Shown: positions 18,383 to 28,946, counted from the first letter of the stretch. The stretch: 64,000 nucleotides of DNA from Geobacter sp. SVR (GCF_016865365.1 NZ_AP024469.1:983001-1047000), one strand, 5' to 3'. A program made the numbers and translations. Notes: generated by a model from the letters alone, not told the origin.

Positions 18383-19351
18383 CTAAGTTCTCAGAAATGG
18401 CGGTATATCCGCCTGGTTATCATTCTCCAACGATTCAGGCAGTTGTGGTATCAGAGCCTTCCTGGGATATTTCTGTGAATCGCAACAATAGAGCATGACC
18501 GCGAATTGATCGCCAGTTTCGCCGTTGTTGTACAGCCCTATTGTACAGTCAGTGCTGTCAGGGACATTCTCTCGAACCAACCGATCAACCCCGGCAAAAT
18601 CTTCCATAGAAGCATCTTTTCCAACACTTGCCGAGACAACTACCGATTGGGCCTTGGCAACATCAAATCCTGCCAACAACGGGCTTGCGAGAGCCATCTT
18701 CGTAGCTTCTACAGCACGATTTCCCCCCGATGCCATCCCAACCCCAACCTTAATGTCCATGTAGCGGAAAATAGACTCTTTCAGGTCAACACAGTCAATG
18801 CCTACGAAACGCTGCTTTGTCACCAAATCAGTTATGCCGCCGATGATCGATCTGACAAGTATGCCGTTGGGTAGGACAAGCACGCTATGCCGCGACTGCA
18901 AGATACCCAAGGCTTCTTGAGCACCACCGTTGATGGCTGTACCTTCATGGTGAGAGGGTAGCGCTACCAAGCACATAACGCCTGCACCGATACCTTCGGC
19001 ATAATCGGCGATACGAACTGTGGCATCATGACCACAGGCATCATCAAGGCAACTAATTATGAAGACCATATCGGCATCCGCAAGGGCCTTACCGATATGC
19101 TTTACCGACTCGCAGTCTGCACCAGTCATTTCGTGAGGGTTGAGTGTTATTCTTGGCTGGACGTGACCCAACCTGACTTTAACCGAGGCCACCGACTGTT
19201 CCAACTGGCAGCGTTCGGTACCTGTGATAATAAAATCAACGCCATGGATTCCCAGTTCAATGAGCGTGTCAAGGATGTTGCAAGCTTCGTCGCCAACTGC
19301 AACTCCCTTTATTACCGGCTTGTATTCAACTTCTTCAGCAAAATTCTGCAT
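18383..19351 (-). CDS. FtsZ/tubulin-like protein lacking the GTP-binding signature
   Basis: A 322-aa protein colinear with the FtsZ core: IKGVAVGDEACNILD (N-terminal loop), DADMVFIIS, LPSHHEGT, VLVLPNGILV, a T7-like loop GIDCVDLKESIF (residues 184-195), VGMASGGNRAVEATKMALASPLL, then a C-terminal domain to DQFAVMLY. The tubulin signature GGGTGTG, needed for GTP binding, is replaced by LDDACGHDA (about 102-110), and the first glycine-rich loop is also altered. The aspartates of the catalytic T7 loop partly remain. It probably cannot bind GTP in the usual way. Start at 19351 has AGAGGGA; the frame to 19396 lacks one. No FtsZ C-terminal tail for FtsA/ZipA binding is seen. Overlaps the preceding frame by 17 bases. 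Confidence 0.78.
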   Translation of the reverse strand: MQNFAEEVEYKPVIKGVAVGDEACNILDTLIELGIHGVDFIITGTERCQLEQSVASVKVRLGHVQPRITLNPHEMTGADCESVKHIGKALADADMVFIISCLDDACGHDATVRIADYAEGIGAGVMCLVALPSHHEGTAINGGAQEALGILQSRHSVLVLPNGILVRSIIGGITDLVTKQRFVGIDCVDLKESIFRYMDIKVGVGMASGGNRAVEATKMALASPLLAGFDVAKAQSVVVSASVGKDASMEDFAGVDRLVRENVPDSTDCTIGLYNNGETGDQFAVMLYCCDSQKYPRKALIPQLPESLENDNQADIPPFLRT

Positions 19352-19645
19352 AGTCGCGTCCCTCTTTGCTTGAATGTTCCAACGCTGCGTCATCAATCCA
19401 CTTGAAATAAGCGTAGCCGATTACCTTCCCCCCGGCATCGGTATAGCCCTCGATGGAGTACGTCGAACCGTTGAAATCATATGACTGGTATATTCTCCTG
19501 GAACGAAACAGCCGTGTCCTTCGGCATTCATTTCCGACCGGGTTGGCTCTGGCCAGCTATCATATCCGATGTATTGCAATTTTCTCCGGCAAGGCTTACG
19601 CTCAAATGCGCCATCATTCTCGAAACCTTCTCGATGGTCTCTCAT
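19335..19645 (-). pseudogene. Small gene split by an apparent frameshift
   Basis: Reading from 19645 (ATGA overlap with the gene before), one frame gives a plausible protein to about VPGEYTS near 19490, then becomes unlikely and stops. Another frame continues naturally from about YDFNGSTYSIEGYTDAGGKVI through YFKWIDDAALEH to a stop at 19335, overlapping the FtsZ-like start. The two halves look like one protein of about 100 aa with a frameshift at 19480-19500. Could be mutation, sequencing error or programmed shift. Function not recognised. Confidence 0.45.
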
Positions 19646-19980
19646 TCTTCTGCCTCCAATTCCTGGTCATCGTCATCAGCAAAGGTGTCAATGATGTCGG
19701 GAATAAAGCGCTCCACGATCCTGTCCGGGAGCATGCGGTAATGCTCGAAATCATCCTCGCGTGCCATCAACAGAAAGTTGCTCAGCGGCACCAGCGCCTG
19801 CCCGCATTCTGAGAGCGCGGCGTTGATATCGCCTATAACACCTTCGTCAAGGCGTGGTACGGCCATTATCGAGCGGAGCTGTGGCCAGCTTATGCGGAAG
19901 GGGGCAAGGCTGTCCTGGTCAAACTGCTGATTGTATAGCTTGGTGAGAATCTGTGCGGTTTTCTCTGCTGTGCGAGCCAT
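19642..19980 (-). CDS. Hypothetical island protein
   Basis: A 112-aa soluble protein (MARTAEKTAQILTKLYNQQ...) with a very acidic tail (FADDDDQELEAEE). The stop overlaps the next start (ATGA), placing it in one unit with the split small gene and the FtsZ-like gene. A start preceded by AAGGGGGATCAT supports translation. No domain recognised. Confidence 0.65.
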   Translation of the reverse strand: MARTAEKTAQILTKLYNQQFDQDSLAPFRISWPQLRSIMAVPRLDEGVIGDINAALSECGQALVPLSNFLLMAREDDFEHYRMLPDRIVERFIPDIIDTFADDDDQELEAEE

Positions 19981-20444
19981 ATGATCCCCCTTGCGAGCGT
20001 GACGGCAATATTATCTCACAGAGGCATGACAGGAAACGTCACTTGGCAGCAAGTTTGCGAATACGCTTTCTGCTCCCATCCAAGCTCTCTTCACCTCATC
20101 TGACACGAATATTCCAGTTGGGGCTTCTGAACAGTCCTACTGGACTCATATCGAGCCACCCCCAGCAAAAAACTTCAGCAGAACATTCTCGAAATAATTG
20201 TAAACATTTCTCTGTAATTGACCTTTCCAATCATTTGTCTTTGAATTCTGAGCTGGTCCGTCGCAGTAATTCTCAGGGTTTCAAACTGCTACGAGAATAC
20301 TTCCTTTTGCATAAGTAAATATGTTCATAAATATACGAATTCCTTTAATGAAGAGGCTTTCCGATGGATATTTAATCCTAATTCTGATATCTAAAACACA
20401 TTTTAATCCTCACGCCACTTGGAATATATGAATAGACTTTCTAA
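19981..20444. other. Intergenic between divergent units, no feature seen
   Basis: About 460 bp, AT-rich to the right. It must carry the promoter for the minus-strand FtsZ-like unit and probably that for dptFGH, but nothing distinct is seen. Base composition changes to AT-rich here, where the phosphorothioation genes begin. Confidence 0.35.
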
Positions 20445-20906
20445 CATTCCATTCCCCCCATCCTGGATACCTCCAGTGGCGATATCATTCGTGATTTTTT
20501 CAACCCGGCCTTGGCTGTCTCGACGCGATATGATCGCGGGATCGGATTTTTTAGTGCTTCATGGTTGCGGCTGGCCGCACGGGGTATGGCTGATTTTGCT
20601 GCCAACAGCGGGCAGGCACGATGGGTTACTAGCCCGATTCTTGGTGAGGCGGATTGGAAGGCGTTGCAGGAAGGGAGTGCTGCGAGGACTGATGAAGCAT
20701 TAAAAATGGCGATGGAAGTTAATCTTCAATCGCTGAGAACCCACCTGGAGAAGGACACTCTTTCGGCTCTGGCCTGGATGGTGGCCGACGGCATTCTTGA
20801 TTTCAAGCTGGCGTTGCCGCGCAACAAGCTGGATCAGGGGGGCATGACAAGTTCGGCATTTAGCTTGATAGATAATGTAGCAACGAACCATCAAATACAT
20901 CAATGA
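20445..20906 (+). pseudogene. Remnant of a PLD-like-domain helicase N-terminus
   Basis: An open frame with no start codon (begins after TAA, reading ILDTSSGDIIRDFFNPAL) that continues STRYDRGIGFFSASWLRLAARGM, VTSPILGEADW and LAWMVADGILDFKLALPRNK. This matches the N-terminal phospholipase-D-like region of large DEAD/DEAH helicases found in restriction and defence loci. The match breaks at LDQGG; about 22 unrelated residues follow. Both ends are lost, so this is debris of an earlier defence gene just upstream of dptF. Confidence 0.6.
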
Positions 20907-20915
20907 GGCAACATA

Positions 20916-22508
20916 GTGGAAAGTGCAACGAATCTCAGAGAAGCATTAAATGTACTCAAAAAATCATCTCCTCAGGCAGTTGAAGTTGAGCGCCCAGATC
21001 GTTCGAGGGACATCCTGAAAAAATATTTGTACATTGAAACAAGCATTGAAAGAGACTTCAGGAAAAGACTTGAATCAATAGAATCAGGCCAAATTATATT
21101 TTTGTGCGGAAGTAGTGGCGATGGGAAGTCGGCAATATTAACCCGATATAGCAATGAATATGCTCACAAAGCCAATTTTCATCTCGATGCTACCCATAGC
21201 TCAGCCCCCCACCAAGATGCTATTACGACACTCGATCAAATTTTTAATGATGCAAAGAAGAGTAGTCGGCCTCTCGTTATTGGTATCAATATTGGAATGA
21301 TGGGAAACTACGCAGAAGGTGGGTCAGAAGAGAATGATACTATCAAAAGTTCAATGCGAGCCCATCTGAACAATGAGTCCACACCGGCAAATCATATATA
21401 CCTCGATTTTGAACGATACCCAAAATTTGTTTTTGGTGATAATGGGCAATTTTCGGAATTTGCAAAAGCATTAATGATGCGGCTCACAATGATCGGAAAT
21501 AATCCATTTCGGGATCTGCTGGAACAAGATAAACATTCAAAGAATGACCCTAGACTGACTGTAAATTTCAACTTGCTTGCATTGGAGTCCGTTCAAGACG
21601 TCTTGATTGAGACGTTGCTAAAATCGCGATTAGTTAAAGACCAGTTCATGACGGCTCGCTCCCTGCTAGATTTCATCCACCAATTACTTACGGGTGAGGG
21701 CTATCTGTTCGACAACCTTTTTGCAGGGGCAGATAACGAACTATGTCAACGGATTAAATTATTTGATCCGAGTTCATTGAGAACGAAGCATATTGATCAA
21801 TTTATCCTTCAATTTGGCCTGGGATTAGTTAATGCTGAATTCGAAGAATTTAGAACATACCTCGCCGCTTTTGGCATTACCGAAATTAATAGTCCAGCAT
21901 CATACATTCGGTTGTTTTTCCTACTTCGTTATGATCAGTTTGGAAACAACTTCCATCATTCATTTACTGGAGATTTTTCAGATGAACTTATCAATATGTA
22001 TGCAAAGTTTTGGAGTCTGCATACTCAATACGACGGTATCAAAGATTCTCAAATTGATCTTCAAAAGAATTTTTACAACAAAATACTGCTTGCAGCTATC
22101 CACAACTATATGAATCGGAATGCAGGAACACTAAAAAAAGGTCAGTATTTTATTGGTGAATATAATGGCTACCAACTAGCTGCACCATTAGAGGTAAAAG
22201 TAGACTTTGAGGCAATACAAAATGACTGTTATGACAAGATTGGTTACTTCAACGCTTACCTAAAGGTTTCAGGCAAACAACTGCCAGCACTGCCTGTAAA
22301 CATCAATCTTCTTGAACTCATGATTAAACTAACTCAGGGTTATCGGCCAAATAAACACGATAAAAACACAATTGTTATTCTTGATGAAGTTGTTGATAGA
22401 ATTACTGACTTTGCAAATAAAAGCGGAATATTGCTTATAACCAACGGTATTGCACAATACGAAGTTTCTGATCAAGGTAATGATATGTTCTCAGTAAGTG
22501 GAGTTTAA
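20916..22508 (+). CDS. dptF: DNA phosphorothioation-dependent restriction protein DptF
   Basis: A 530-aa component of the DptFGH (DndFGH) restriction complex, which attacks DNA lacking phosphorothioate. A P-loop FLCGSSGDGKSAIL lies near residues 62-75, consistent with the NTPase domain of DptF. Start is GTG with GAGG at 7 bases; the pseudogene stop precedes it by 10 bases. It is followed at 5 bp by dptG. Identification rests on overall family pattern, length and the F-G-H gene order beside a full dnd cluster. Confidence 0.85.
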   Translation: MESATNLREALNVLKKSSPQAVEVERPDRSRDILKKYLYIETSIERDFRKRLESIESGQIIFLCGSSGDGKSAILTRYSNEYAHKANFHLDATHSSAPHQDAITTLDQIFNDAKKSSRPLVIGINIGMMGNYAEGGSEENDTIKSSMRAHLNNESTPANHIYLDFERYPKFVFGDNGQFSEFAKALMMRLTMIGNNPFRDLLEQDKHSKNDPRLTVNFNLLALESVQDVLIETLLKSRLVKDQFMTARSLLDFIHQLLTGEGYLFDNLFAGADNELCQRIKLFDPSSLRTKHIDQFILQFGLGLVNAEFEEFRTYLAAFGITEINSPASYIRLFFLLRYDQFGNNFHHSFTGDFSDELINMYAKFWSLHTQYDGIKDSQIDLQKNFYNKILLAAIHNYMNRNAGTLKKGQYFIGEYNGYQLAAPLEVKVDFEAIQNDCYDKIGYFNAYLKVSGKQLPALPVNINLLELMIKLTQGYRPNKHDKNTIVILDEVVDRITDFANKSGILLITNGIAQYEVSDQGNDMFSVSGV

Positions 22509-22513
22509 AGCCT

Positions 22514-23842
22514 ATGATTCCAGTTCGACTTATTTTGCCTTCTACTTTAGATGATATGCCTAAAACAAACACACTAAATAGTTACTGGCCTCTAAGAAAT
22601 AACAAGAATGAATTCAATTGGGACGTAGTTGTCGGTTTATTTCTTGGAGCTGCGTGTCGGCAACAAATTCAAGGATATTCTCAGGACGAACTCATTGCGG
22701 ATTGTCGTAAAGCTTTTGAAGATAAATTGGATGACGTAGACTTCTGGAACATTTTGGAGCAGATGTATTTCGAGAATGGAGCTTTTTACAAAATTGCGCC
22801 TGAGTGTTTACTGTTTCGTGCACAGAAAACTAACATTAAGGCTGCTGACGTGCGTATTGCATCAATGTATTTGGGTCTTTTGAATGGTGTAGATTTGTCG
22901 AACTACCTTTGTTCAGAAGTTAATTTTATTGAGCAACAAATAGTCGATGTACTTCGCAAAAAAATCACTCCAGGGTTGATTTCTTCTGGTGAGTATCCGT
23001 ACCTGCCCTTTTTATCTGAATGCTTTCAAAAAGACCTTCTCTTCCTCTCTAGCAAGCCAAAATATATGCTTGGCGAGTTCAAAAATTTTCTCTCTTTTTA
23101 TGGCTTTCTCTATTGTTCACAGCTTGCTTTAAATTTACCTGAGTGGCGTAAAGGTGCTCCAAAATCAAAACCTTTATATTTCATAATGGATAATGAGAAA
23201 GCAAGTTCAGAGCGAACTGAAATTCAACGCTATGGCTGGAGATCTTTCCACGAAGCAGCCAACACACTATTCCCATTGTTATCAATGCTTGAAAATCTCC
23301 AGCTTGAAGACAAAAAATCAGTTAGATATCCCTTATGGTATATGGCTGAATCTTTGAAGGATCATAAAGATGCTTATCTCTATAGAGACTCAATTAAGAA
23401 ATTTGCGCTTGCCTTTAAAGAACAGCGTAATTTGAGCACAGAAATGAAACAGAGCAATGACGTCTTGGATTGGCTCGATAACTTGCAAAAACTTGCAGTA
23501 GCTCAGTTTGGGAAAGATCTTACTGACTCATCTCGATATGACGTAAATAGGAAATATGTGAATGAGCTGGTAGAGCTTATTTGTGGTGGTTTTGTACAGA
23601 GTCGAGGACGTGCCGGTCGAGTGTTAGTAATTAACCAAGATAATCTAATCCTCTTAACCAATATTTCGATTGGTAATAATGACAAACTTAGATTCCATGA
23701 ATTGGTTCGAGCTTTTGAAAATAGAGGCGTTTATTTGGACAAGCAAACACAACAGAAGCTGATTGAATTTTATGAACGTATTGGAAATGTAGAGCGAATG
23801 AGTGACAGTGGAGACGCGGTATATGTCAGAAAAACAATTTGA
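22514..23842 (+). CDS. dptG: DNA phosphorothioation-dependent restriction protein DptG
   Basis: A 442-aa protein, the middle component of the restriction complex. It has no obvious catalytic motif, as expected for DptG. It begins 5 bp after dptF and overlaps dptH by 20 bp, so the three are a single translational unit. Assigned by position, length and sequence pattern. Confidence 0.83.
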   Translation: MIPVRLILPSTLDDMPKTNTLNSYWPLRNNKNEFNWDVVVGLFLGAACRQQIQGYSQDELIADCRKAFEDKLDDVDFWNILEQMYFENGAFYKIAPECLLFRAQKTNIKAADVRIASMYLGLLNGVDLSNYLCSEVNFIEQQIVDVLRKKITPGLISSGEYPYLPFLSECFQKDLLFLSSKPKYMLGEFKNFLSFYGFLYCSQLALNLPEWRKGAPKSKPLYFIMDNEKASSERTEIQRYGWRSFHEAANTLFPLLSMLENLQLEDKKSVRYPLWYMAESLKDHKDAYLYRDSIKKFALAFKEQRNLSTEMKQSNDVLDWLDNLQKLAVAQFGKDLTDSSRYDVNRKYVNELVELICGGFVQSRGRAGRVLVINQDNLILLTNISIGNNDKLRFHELVRAFENRGVYLDKQTQQKLIEFYERIGNVERMSDSGDAVYVRKTI

Positions 23843-26800
23843 GGGTTTTCTTGTCAAAGCATTAATCGATTGGGCGAAAGAATCCGTGAGCCCAGGGTTT
23901 AGATATCAATTTAGAACCCCGAGTGATGATAACCGATTGAAACTTTACGAGGCAATGACCCGTGAATCAAATGATGAAGTATCGTTTATGGGGAGTAACC
24001 ATAAGGTCATTAATTTAGGTACACTTCGTCTGTTGCCTTTATTGCATTTAGATGATGATAGAGGCTTGAACGAACATTATATCGCAACACTGAGAGATTA
24101 TGTCGCTCCAGACCTTAATGGGCCTTTAGCAGGTTGTGTCGTAATTATAATTCACAATAGCGACCTCGATACTATCCACAATAGTTCTGATCGGTTGGAC
24201 AAGCATAACGGCATATGGAGCCCATTACGAATAAAGGAAATGCTTGGCAATTTAATAAATGAAAAAGATACAGGGAAAGATATCTCCCGTTGTTTACTTG
24301 ATTACCAGTTTGCAGCCATTCAAGAAGATGGAGCAACAATGTTCGGCTTCGCTCCATTATACAAGGCATTATTAGACGGAGACCTAAAGTTTGATGAGCT
24401 GTCTCTGCTTAATGACCCACTTATCGAAAGCTTTAGCGGTAAGCCACAGCAGATCAAGAAACGACTGGAAGAAAATAGAAAACTCTACAAAGAGCTCGAA
24501 TATGTTGTTGAACATTTCCCAAATCAACTTGAGAACAGGCTGCTAGATTTTGGCTCAAAGTTCATACAAAAAAGTTTTCCCGCTGACAACATTGATAATT
24601 GGAAACAAATAGATTTTCAGGTCTTTAGGGATGAGGCGAATAAGAATAAAAAGAAGACTCTTGAATTTGAAAATGAAATTGCTGGTAATGGCTTAAAATT
24701 ATTCGCTCGCGATCGTGGTGAGACAAAAGCGGGGAAACGAGAGCGAAATATAATAATTGTAGTTGACGATAATCAGGCTGAAATTGAATTTGAACTACAT
24801 TTCATAGGAAGTGATCTTGTAGACAAGCAGTTAAAAAAGGCATCAAAATGTCCATTTTCTCAAGCGGATTTTAAAGTTCTTAGCAAAGGGACAAAACGTA
24901 CAAAAACAATATGTAGGGCACCATTTGACGGCAACCCATTTTTTTTCACTTTGTCAACTGATCGCGATAAACCATCTGAAAGATTTAAATTTAATTGCCT
25001 CGCAGTACAGAAAAGTGACTTTTATATTGAGGCATTTAAAACAAATTTTGCCATTGCTCCAAATAAAAAAGAAGTTGTTCTCCAGACTGACAACTGCAAA
25101 CTGAAAATCAACTCTGAATTGTCAAATTGCTATCTTATTGAGAATATCAACCAAGAAGTAGATGCTGCATGCTATGGAGAGATTGATTATTCAAAGTTAG
25201 TGGACGAGTCTGACTTAGTTGAGTTTATCGTTAAGCGCGGTGCCCATAGTTTAAAATTTAGCATAGAGGGGCAGACCGCTACGGACTCACTTACACTACC
25301 TATATTGTTTGACAGTGACAGGTATATCCGCCTCCTTAAAGACGAGTATTACGGAGAGTTCAATAGATCAAAAAATGTTGTCATTATTGATAACAAAGAA
25401 GTAACCCCTGTCAGTATACGCCTCAATTTACTGAGATGGGAGGCGCGTTTTCTTGATGAGGAAATGATTGCATTCCCTGAAGCAGGTGGTGTGAAGTTAA
25501 GCGCCTTGGAACAAGTTGATCCTGCTTTATACCAAGCATACAGGAACTTATTTAGCTATCTTCAAAGTATTGAGACATTGCCTTCATTGGTTGGATGGGG
25601 ACCAGATTTCCGTCAACATTCGAAAGCAATTATTGAGTCATATATTTCCTACCTTGCAAAAATACCCAAAAATACGGCGTTAAATTCGGATCAAAAGCTG
25701 GCGATGAATTTAGGTATTGGAGTGTTTGACGGTAAAGAATACCTTACCCCATACAATCCTCTGATTCTTGCCTATTTTCTTTCCATAGCAGAGCACATTG
25801 CTCTTGATGCCGAAGATAGGAGCTTTGAGACATTACCCAAGGTAACCTTGGAGCGACTTACTCCAAGAGGACTATTACCCTATGTTTACAATAACAAGTG
25901 TGGTTTCTCTTATTCGCAACAAGTTAAAGAGAATGTGTTTTGGCTTGAGCTTGTTCCGCAACAAGAGAGCAGCTACCAGTTTGTTCGTAAACTCGTAAAC
26001 GAAAAAATACGTGAATTTAAACGAGCATTCAATCAGCTATTTGCTGCAAATAACGATAGTAAATTGATTATAAATGCTCTGAACCAACAGAGTAGCGAAG
26101 AGCTATTTCTCGGGTTGGTGGATTATTTCAAGGAGGAGCTGGATGAAGCCTGTCAGGTTCACGTAAATCTTTATGATGACTCTCTTCAGTTTAATGCATT
26201 TGACCGTTTTGCTGAAGAGTCAAGCCTTACTGAAATAAAAACTAAATTAGAACTAGACAGAGGCGCTTCAAAGGATAATGCAGACACAATAATAGACTTG
26301 CTTCGAATAAAGTTGACATACAGCAAATTTACGCATATCCAAGTGAACAACAAGCAGGCATACGCGCATCTTGCATTCTTTCGAAATAATCAAAAGATAG
26401 ATTGCCGGCAGGTTGATATTGATTCTGCATTGAGTGGAGTTGCGGCAGATGGATTCCTAGCCAACGAGGCTTCAGAAAATAAAAGCGGAAGCTACTACAC
26501 ATCGTTTGGCCTTAAAAAAGTTGACTACGAGGATATCCCACATCTCAGGCTAGCAAAGTTGTATGGATCACTTATGCGGCCTGCAAGAGAATCTAATGCC
26601 CAATTCACAGGTAGTAATGCTGTAACATTGGCTGTAAGTGATGATTTTAAAAACTTACTGGAGCAAGCGTACGACGCAGCAATTTGGACTACGATCATTG
26701 ACCCCAAGGTCACGCTGGAATTTTTTACCAGCAATCAGGATGTGGTGCTTATTCATTATTCTGACCAGTATTCAAGCTCAGCTAGCTATGATGCAATCAC

Positions 26801-28946
26801 TGTGACACGAGAAACTGAACTTTTTAGACGAGTACTCCAACAAGGGCAAGGTGGTAGCATTGATGAATTCAATGCTTTTAACGGTGAGTGGCTGCTAAAA
26901 ATGTTAACGGCTAGCGCCAATGAACGTAAAGGTATCGAAGGAATAATAGGTGCTTATAAGTTCATAACGGGTCTCATTATAGACTCAGACATTACTTGGG
27001 TACCACTTTCTGTTGCTGAGATGATTCGTGTTTCGGGTAATATTGGCTTGAAAATGTCAGATAGCGAATTTTCCAGAAACGTTCAGGGCTATCGCTCGGG
27101 TGCAATTTCTGATGATGTATTACTTGTTGGGTTCAAGGCACAAGAGCTTTACTTACTGCCTGTAGAGGTGAAAACAGGTGCCCGCCCTGATTACGTCAAA
27201 GCAGTTAAACAAGCAAAGGAGCTGAAACGTTATTTGGTAACGCTACTTGGTCCACGCGCATTTGCAAACAAGCTATATCGCGCTTTATTTATCCGGCAGA
27301 TATTAACACAAATCGACAAATATTGTTTATACAAGGTTTTCTCAGAGGATTATTTTGAACCCTCTCTTAACGATCGGGAAAAATGGCTTTGTGGCAATTA
27401 TCAGCTTGCAGACGTTGAAAATTACCCGCAAGGTTTTGTGGTTGCTCATGTTGATAGTGATACGGTCTTTGAGCCTACCTATATCGAAACAGAGTCTATA
27501 CTTAAAATCGAATTACCGTACAGCTTACTAACAGGGCTTGTTAAGACTCCGTTGCATGCATTGCTGGATAAGCGGGGAATCCAGAAACATTGTCATGTTC
27601 CAAATGAATATATATTGAGTGGCGAGACCAAATCTACCCCAGTAAATATTGTTGTTGATTTCATGCAGGAAGACGATGAGGTTCATCAAGATCCTGCCAT
27701 GACTTCCTTGCAAGATTTAACACCTGTAGAAATCAATCCGAAAGGATCCGACGGCCATAACGCAGTCGAAGTATTGCCTCAAATTGATAACTCACAAACT
27801 TTACCCCCGTCTGAGCCTCTAAAAATTCTATTCGGCCATAAAGTCATGACCCAGGAACCCATCTTCTGGGAGCCTACTAACACAAACAAGGTGTTTAACA
27901 CGAATACTGGTATTATAGGAACGATGGGAACGGGTAAAACCCAATTCACTAAAAGCCTGATCACACAAATGATTCGAAGCCAAAAGAACAATGTTGGTGG
28001 CAAAGGTATTGGCGTTCTGATTTTTGATTATAAAGCTGACTACGTGAAAGATGATTTTATCCAAGCGACCAACGCTAAAGTTTACAATCTTTTTAATTTG
28101 CCATTCAACCCCTTTGCTCTTCTAGGTAATAAGCCCATCTTACCAGTCCATACAGCCAGCCAATTTCGTGCAACGCTAAGCAGATCTTTTGGATTAGGAC
28201 CAAAACAAGAAAATCGCATTCATGGCTTGGTGATGGAAGCTTACGAGAAGGCAGGCATTTCACCAACAGACGCTAGCACCTGGACAAAGTCGGCTCCTAC
28301 GCTGAAAAATATTTGGGATCTCTACAATGAACAAGATAAGGTCGAGCAAGATTCACTCTATGCGGCTTTGTATGAATTGAACACATTTCAGATTTTTGAA
28401 CCAATGCCTGAAAAGACACAGTCACTTTACGATGTGTTGAACGGCGTAGTTGTCATCAATCTTTCTGGATATGATACAAAAATACAAAATCTTGTAGTGG
28501 CAATAACACTCGATATTTTTTATTCACAAATGCATCAGCATGGCAGTTCTCACCTGGATGGCAATTATCGTCAGATAACAAAGATGATTTTAGTGGATGA
28601 GGCTGACAATTTTATGTCCCAGGAATTTGAAAGCCTTAAAAAGATTCTTAAGGAAGGTAGGGAATTTGGGGTTGGAACAATACTTTCCACTCAAGAATTG
28701 ACTCATTTTAAGACCAGCGAAGCTGACTACTCAAGTTACATACTTACATGGATAATTCACCGTGTGTCACAACTAAAAAATCAGGAAATCAAGGCAATCT
28801 TTAACCCTAAGGACAAGCAGACTGAAGAAGATATTATGCAGCAAATTCGAACACTTGATAAGCATTATAGCTTGTATATAGATGGCGAAAAGAAAATAGC
28901 AAAGCTTAAAGATATGGCTTTCTGGCAGTTATTAATAAATGACTAA
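23823..28946 (+). CDS. dptH: DNA phosphorothioation-dependent restriction protein DptH
   Basis: A 1707-aa protein. The C-terminal third is a HerA/FtsK-like ATPase with Walker A GTMGTGKT (residues 1366-1373), Walker B MILVDEADNF (D1592/E1593) and a downstream STQELTHF sensor-like segment. The long N-terminal part has no domain recognised by eye. DptH is thought to supply the motor of DNA restriction with DptF and DptG. The ATG at 23823 (MSEKQFEGFL) fits family starts; a GTG 7 codons upstream is possible. The gene is full length with no breaks, so the system is probably active. Confidence 0.88.
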   Translation: MSEKQFEGFLVKALIDWAKESVSPGFRYQFRTPSDDNRLKLYEAMTRESNDEVSFMGSNHKVINLGTLRLLPLLHLDDDRGLNEHYIATLRDYVAPDLNGPLAGCVVIIIHNSDLDTIHNSSDRLDKHNGIWSPLRIKEMLGNLINEKDTGKDISRCLLDYQFAAIQEDGATMFGFAPLYKALLDGDLKFDELSLLNDPLIESFSGKPQQIKKRLEENRKLYKELEYVVEHFPNQLENRLLDFGSKFIQKSFPADNIDNWKQIDFQVFRDEANKNKKKTLEFENEIAGNGLKLFARDRGETKAGKRERNIIIVVDDNQAEIEFELHFIGSDLVDKQLKKASKCPFSQADFKVLSKGTKRTKTICRAPFDGNPFFFTLSTDRDKPSERFKFNCLAVQKSDFYIEAFKTNFAIAPNKKEVVLQTDNCKLKINSELSNCYLIENINQEVDAACYGEIDYSKLVDESDLVEFIVKRGAHSLKFSIEGQTATDSLTLPILFDSDRYIRLLKDEYYGEFNRSKNVVIIDNKEVTPVSIRLNLLRWEARFLDEEMIAFPEAGGVKLSALEQVDPALYQAYRNLFSYLQSIETLPSLVGWGPDFRQHSKAIIESYISYLAKIPKNTALNSDQKLAMNLGIGVFDGKEYLTPYNPLILAYFLSIAEHIALDAEDRSFETLPKVTLERLTPRGLLPYVYNNKCGFSYSQQVKENVFWLELVPQQESSYQFVRKLVNEKIREFKRAFNQLFAANNDSKLIINALNQQSSEELFLGLVDYFKEELDEACQVHVNLYDDSLQFNAFDRFAEESSLTEIKTKLELDRGASKDNADTIIDLLRIKLTYSKFTHIQVNNKQAYAHLAFFRNNQKIDCRQVDIDSALSGVAADGFLANEASENKSGSYYTSFGLKKVDYEDIPHLRLAKLYGSLMRPARESNAQFTGSNAVTLAVSDDFKNLLEQAYDAAIWTTIIDPKVTLEFFTSNQDVVLIHYSDQYSSSASYDAITVTRETELFRRVLQQGQGGSIDEFNAFNGEWLLKMLTASANERKGIEGIIGAYKFITGLIIDSDITWVPLSVAEMIRVSGNIGLKMSDSEFSRNVQGYRSGAISDDVLLVGFKAQELYLLPVEVKTGARPDYVKAVKQAKELKRYLVTLLGPRAFANKLYRALFIRQILTQIDKYCLYKVFSEDYFEPSLNDREKWLCGNYQLADVENYPQGFVVAHVDSDTVFEPTYIETESILKIELPYSLLTGLVKTPLHALLDKRGIQKHCHVPNEYILSGETKSTPVNIVVDFMQEDDEVHQDPAMTSLQDLTPVEINPKGSDGHNAVEVLPQIDNSQTLPPSEPLKILFGHKVMTQEPIFWEPTNTNKVFNTNTGIIGTMGTGKTQFTKSLITQMIRSQKNNVGGKGIGVLIFDYKADYVKDDFIQATNAKVYNLFNLPFNPFALLGNKPILPVHTASQFRATLSRSFGLGPKQENRIHGLVMEAYEKAGISPTDASTWTKSAPTLKNIWDLYNEQDKVEQDSLYAALYELNTFQIFEPMPEKTQSLYDVLNGVVVINLSGYDTKIQNLVVAITLDIFYSQMHQHGSSHLDGNYRQITKMILVDEADNFMSQEFESLKKILKEGREFGVGTILSTQELTHFKTSEADYSSYILTWIIHRVSQLKNQEIKAIFNPKDKQTEEDIMQQIRTLDKHYSLYIDGEKKIAKLKDMAFWQLLIND

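Noticed and set aside
18383-19351. TubZ-type plasmid segregation GTPase
   Set aside because: The sequence pattern follows FtsZ more closely than TubZ, the GTP signature is missing, and no partner TubR-like gene or centromere repeats are seen.
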